Shown one piece after another: positions 61,003 through 64,000 of a DNA stretch of 64,000 nt (positions within the stretch are counted from its first letter, which is position 1; every line of letters begins with the position of its first letter). Made by a program: the position numbers and the translations under genes. This stretch comes from Omphiscola glabra (taxonomy: Eukaryota > Mollusca > Gastropoda > Lymnaeidae). The notes under the pieces were generated by a model, which worked only from the letters and a program-made list of their open reading frames with translations, searched no databases and was not told the origin of the DNA. The stretch lies in contig OZ024811.1 in the NCBI GenBank assembly GCA_964017045.1, positions 15,519,312-15,583,311 of the forward strand, written 5' to 3'.

Positions 61003-62476
61003 AACAAAAACTTATGTATTGGAAGATCTTGATTAAAAAGCTCTTTGTTTAGAAAAGGTCACAATAAAATTCTAAATTTTAAGTTCTTTTTGATTAAATT
61101 GCATATAATACATAATTGTTATTAAATTTATCAAAACTGTTCATTGAGATAGTCAGTGTATTTCCAAGAGTGTGCGAAGAAAGCTAGATGCTGAATACAC
61201 TATTCTAGACTTACCGCTGGATCAGGGATGTAATTATTTACATCTCTTACCTCTCCTTCCTGTTCCCAGCTTGTTCACCTGCCTGTTGACTGGGCCGGTT
61301 GGATCTTGCATGAAGTTGGTCTCACACTGCATGGCATTAAAAGGCTTGGTGACAAAATGATTTTTCCCCATTTACATGAAGATCTCTACAAAGTCTTACT
61401 GATTTATGACAACATCACATATATCATTATAATCATGAATCATTCCATTATAAACCACACCATAACTTTAATAACTCATCTGTTCATTTATCCTTGTCAT
61501 ATTATATTTCTTAATGTAAATTTGAAAAAAAAAAGTTTTGTTTAAAGTGAACATTAAAAAATTGTGTCAAAAGAAAAAGAGTTTTTTGCTGTTTATGGAA
61601 AGAGAAAGTATGAAATTAAACTGACACTGGTAAATATTCAGCCTAATTAGCTTGTTAATAATAAACAATTAATCATCATGACTGTATTGTTACACAGAAG
61701 TGGATTTGTGTTTGGAACCGTCTGATTTTCACCTATAGTAAAACAGAGAAGGAACTTTCTCTATTTGAGTACTTTAAAATTGAGATGAATTGGTCAGATA
61801 ATTCAGATGAATTGTTCAGATAATTCGGATGAATACATCACATAATTCAGATGAATTGGTCAGATAATTCAGATTCAAAACCTCAAAATAAATCACTATA
61901 TTTTATAATTAATTGCATGATGGTATTTACTTCAGATTTAATTTATTTGGTTTAGATTTTTAAAGAAATGTTTGTGCTACCTGAAGTTACATGGCAGCCA
62001 TTTGTTAGTAATGTCGCCCTGCAACAAAAACTGAAGAATCCCTCTGATGTGCAAGTCTAACAGGTTTAGGCCAGAATGTTTTGATTAAAGAAAAGCCAAG
62101 CAGGTAACAACAACAAAAAATTTCTTCGCCGGCACCTAAGAAGCTAACAGTTCTGGTGATAAGCTCCCCTTATCATTAACGTTTTCTGCACCCAAACCCT
62201 TTACGCGATGGTAACTGGCACCCTTGCCCTCCATACACTTGACGAGATTACATACCTTACAAGGTGACGATCACATGAAAGGTTGATCAGAAGCTTAAGC
62301 CCTGGTCCCAAGCGGTCTCACACCAAATCAAAACAGAGAACGGCAGAATTGATAGAGCAAGATTTTTTTTGTTATTCAATTTTAAAACCAAAAACTTCTT
62401 GCTTGTATCATAAGAAAAACTTTTCTAAAAGTTTCGTCGTTCATAAGGCCATAGAGTGAGACACACAATTTAAATA
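61003..62476. other. Intergenic; one short tandem array, otherwise nothing recognised
   Basis: A 22-23 bp array of four copies (GATGAATTGGTCAGATAATTCA) lies at 61786-61875. Short open frames at 61172-61545 match nothing I know. Confidence 0.5.
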
Positions 62477-62813
62477 GGGGCTGTCCATTAATTATGTCAA
62501 CAAAATAAGGGGGGTCTGAAAATTTTTGACAATTGTTGACAAGGGGGAGGGGGGGAGGTCAAGAAAAGTTGACGTCAACAATTTTACTTTTTTAAAATAA
62601 ATTTAATTTCATAATTTAGAATTTATTAAAAAAAATTTTCTAAACATTTTACTTTTATTCACTTTTTTTTTTTTTTCTTCCCATTTTATCTTTATTTTTT
62701 TGGGAGGGGGGGGGTAATCAAATGTTGACGTAATTTTATAGGGGGGGTCTCTGGAAGTTTGACAAGTTGTTGACAAGGGGGAGGGGGGTAATTAATAATT
62801 AATGGACAGCCCC
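62477..62813. mobile_element. TIR MITE, unassigned superfamily
   Basis: The 337-bp element has perfect 19-bp inverted ends GGGGCTGTCCATTAATTAT, with possible ATA flanks. Internal GTTGACAAGGGGGAGGGGGG occurs twice in one orientation. The ends resemble those of 58033-58946. Confidence 0.75.
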
Positions 62814-63059
62814 ATATAGGTCTAATCTAAAATATAAAGCTATAATTATGTTTGTTGATATATTATACCTGTTTAATACACCTCTTGACCTTTGACTCAT
62901 CTGGCATGCAAGTTACATTTTGCACATTTACTGTATAGTCCCCCTAAAGAAGTAACGATACCCATTAAAGAAACAACTGCTGACAACTACCTTTCCTAAT
63001 ATAACCCATTTAATTTCTTATTAAATTCTAAGGCAGACTTTCAAAACTATCCTTTATAC

Positions 63060-63261
63060 CAGCGGTTCTCAACCTGTGGGTTGTGACCCCTTTGGGGGTC
63101 GAACGACCCTTTCCCAGGGGTCGCCTAAAACCATCGGAAAACACATATAGCATACTCCACAGTTATGAAGTAGCAATGGAAATAATTGTGTGGTTGGGGG
63201 TCGCCACGACACGAGGAACTATACTAAAGGGTCGCGGCATTAGAAAGGTTGAGAACCACTG
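63060..63261 (+). mobile_element. SPIN-like hAT MITE, best preserved, perfect target duplication
   Basis: The 202-bp element begins CAGCGGTTCTCAACCTGTGG, contains GTCGAACGACCCTTTCCCAG, and ends GGTTGAGAACCACTG. It is flanked by identical CTTTATAC at 63052-63059 and 63262-63269. Its sequence matches my memory of SPIN non-autonomous elements almost end to end. Confidence 0.95.
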
Positions 63262-63269
63262 CTTTATAC

Positions 63270-64000
63270 AATTAACGTGGTCCCTAAAAGACATACACAA
63301 ATCAGGCAACAACGCTTTCACAACTACACACCAACCCACGTAGGAGGCCCTATCATTTCCAAATAGATTTTACATCATGACTTTTTAAAAAAAAATCGTA
63401 ACTTTTTCATGAAGACTCTTCCAATAACTTCAATTTCATTTTTAAGTAAGGACCTTCCGTCTCATTACCCCCCACCCCGGGCCCCCTTTTCCAGGTGTAG
63501 TCATTTTCGTCTCCATTAACTAATATCACCACGTGTTTGGCACAGTCGTATCTGGGTTGAGATGCGGGGCGGGTGGGGGGGTGGCGCATGCCATGGCGCA
63601 GGATGGTACAAAATAACAAAGTGTTACACTTCCCCCCCCCCCCCACCTCAGCGCCCGCGCATCAGACCTGAAAGTCTGGTGTCTCATTCATGTTAGCAAG
63701 GAGCGCAATTTCAGTGGTTGCCATATCGGCCAACTAACAAAGATACGCCCCTGCCTGTGACGAGTCACCTGAAGTCACATTGTAAAGCATGTTTGTCATC
63801 TCCTCTCTACTTAACCATTTTGGGTTCCCTGCCCAAATGTTTTCGCCCAAACTTTCTCTTCTAACAAGTTCCCAGACTGAAAAGACCGGTCAGGCGGTAA
63901 GCAAGAAGTTATGTCCCTTACCCTTTGTCAACCTGATTTGTGGTTCTTTTCAGTAGTGATTAGTTTTTGAATTGCTTTCACTGAAAGTTTCAGTCTGGAT
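63270..64000. other. Intergenic, right edge
   Basis: GC-richer than the rest, with C and G homopolymer runs near 63571 and 63632. No gene, promoter or repeat was recognised. Confidence 0.4.

Overview
This is animal nuclear DNA: AT-rich, with short phase-consistent exons, GT-AG introns, minisatellites and many decayed transposons. I think it comes from a mollusc, most likely a freshwater pulmonate snail. That rests mainly on short hAT copies whose ends match, as I remember them, the SPIN transposons, which are reported from the pond snail Lymnaea stagnalis as well as from vertebrates. The genus is not proven. All gene models below were built from splice signals, reading phase and remembered protein families; no search was run.

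Three genes are present. (1) Positions 476-42626, minus strand: most of an axonemal dynein heavy chain orthologous to DNAH6, an inner-arm motor. I can place 68 coding exons that join without a phase break into 3479 codons, from the start methionine through tail, linker, AAA1-AAA4, the stalk with its microtubule-binding domain, and AAA5. The C-terminal part continues past the left edge. (2) Positions 43334-48805, plus strand: a complete 12-exon WD40 gene, SKI8/WDR61 (306 aa). It is head-to-head with DNAH6 across about 700 bp that carry CRE, ETS, YY1-like and RFX X-box-like motifs. (3) Positions 52690-60206, plus strand: a complete 12-exon TTC23/TTC23L-like tetratricopeptide gene (489 aa), a family linked to primary cilia. 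Two of the three genes are therefore ciliary. SKI8 is a general RNA-decay and transcription factor.

The introns and the intergenic gaps (48.9-52.7 kb and 60.2-64 kb) hold the mobile DNA. There are four SPIN-like hAT copies (two with perfect 8-bp target duplications), two other hAT-like MITEs, an internally deleted piggyBac with transposase remains, two copies of a TTAA-flanked MITE, a pogo/Tigger relic, two TIR elements of unassigned superfamily, and tails of at least three LINE families. One LINE tail lies nested inside another LINE relic. At least eight minisatellites lie in DNAH6 introns.

The most unusual observation is that two of these tandem arrays (at exon 27 and exon 66) were seeded across exon-intron junctions. 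Each unit copies the last 27-34 coding bases, with intact copies of the 5' splice site in most units. DNAH6 also carries a partial copy of its own exon 26 in a downstream intron. I found no bacterial-type system, CRISPR array, rRNA or tRNA.
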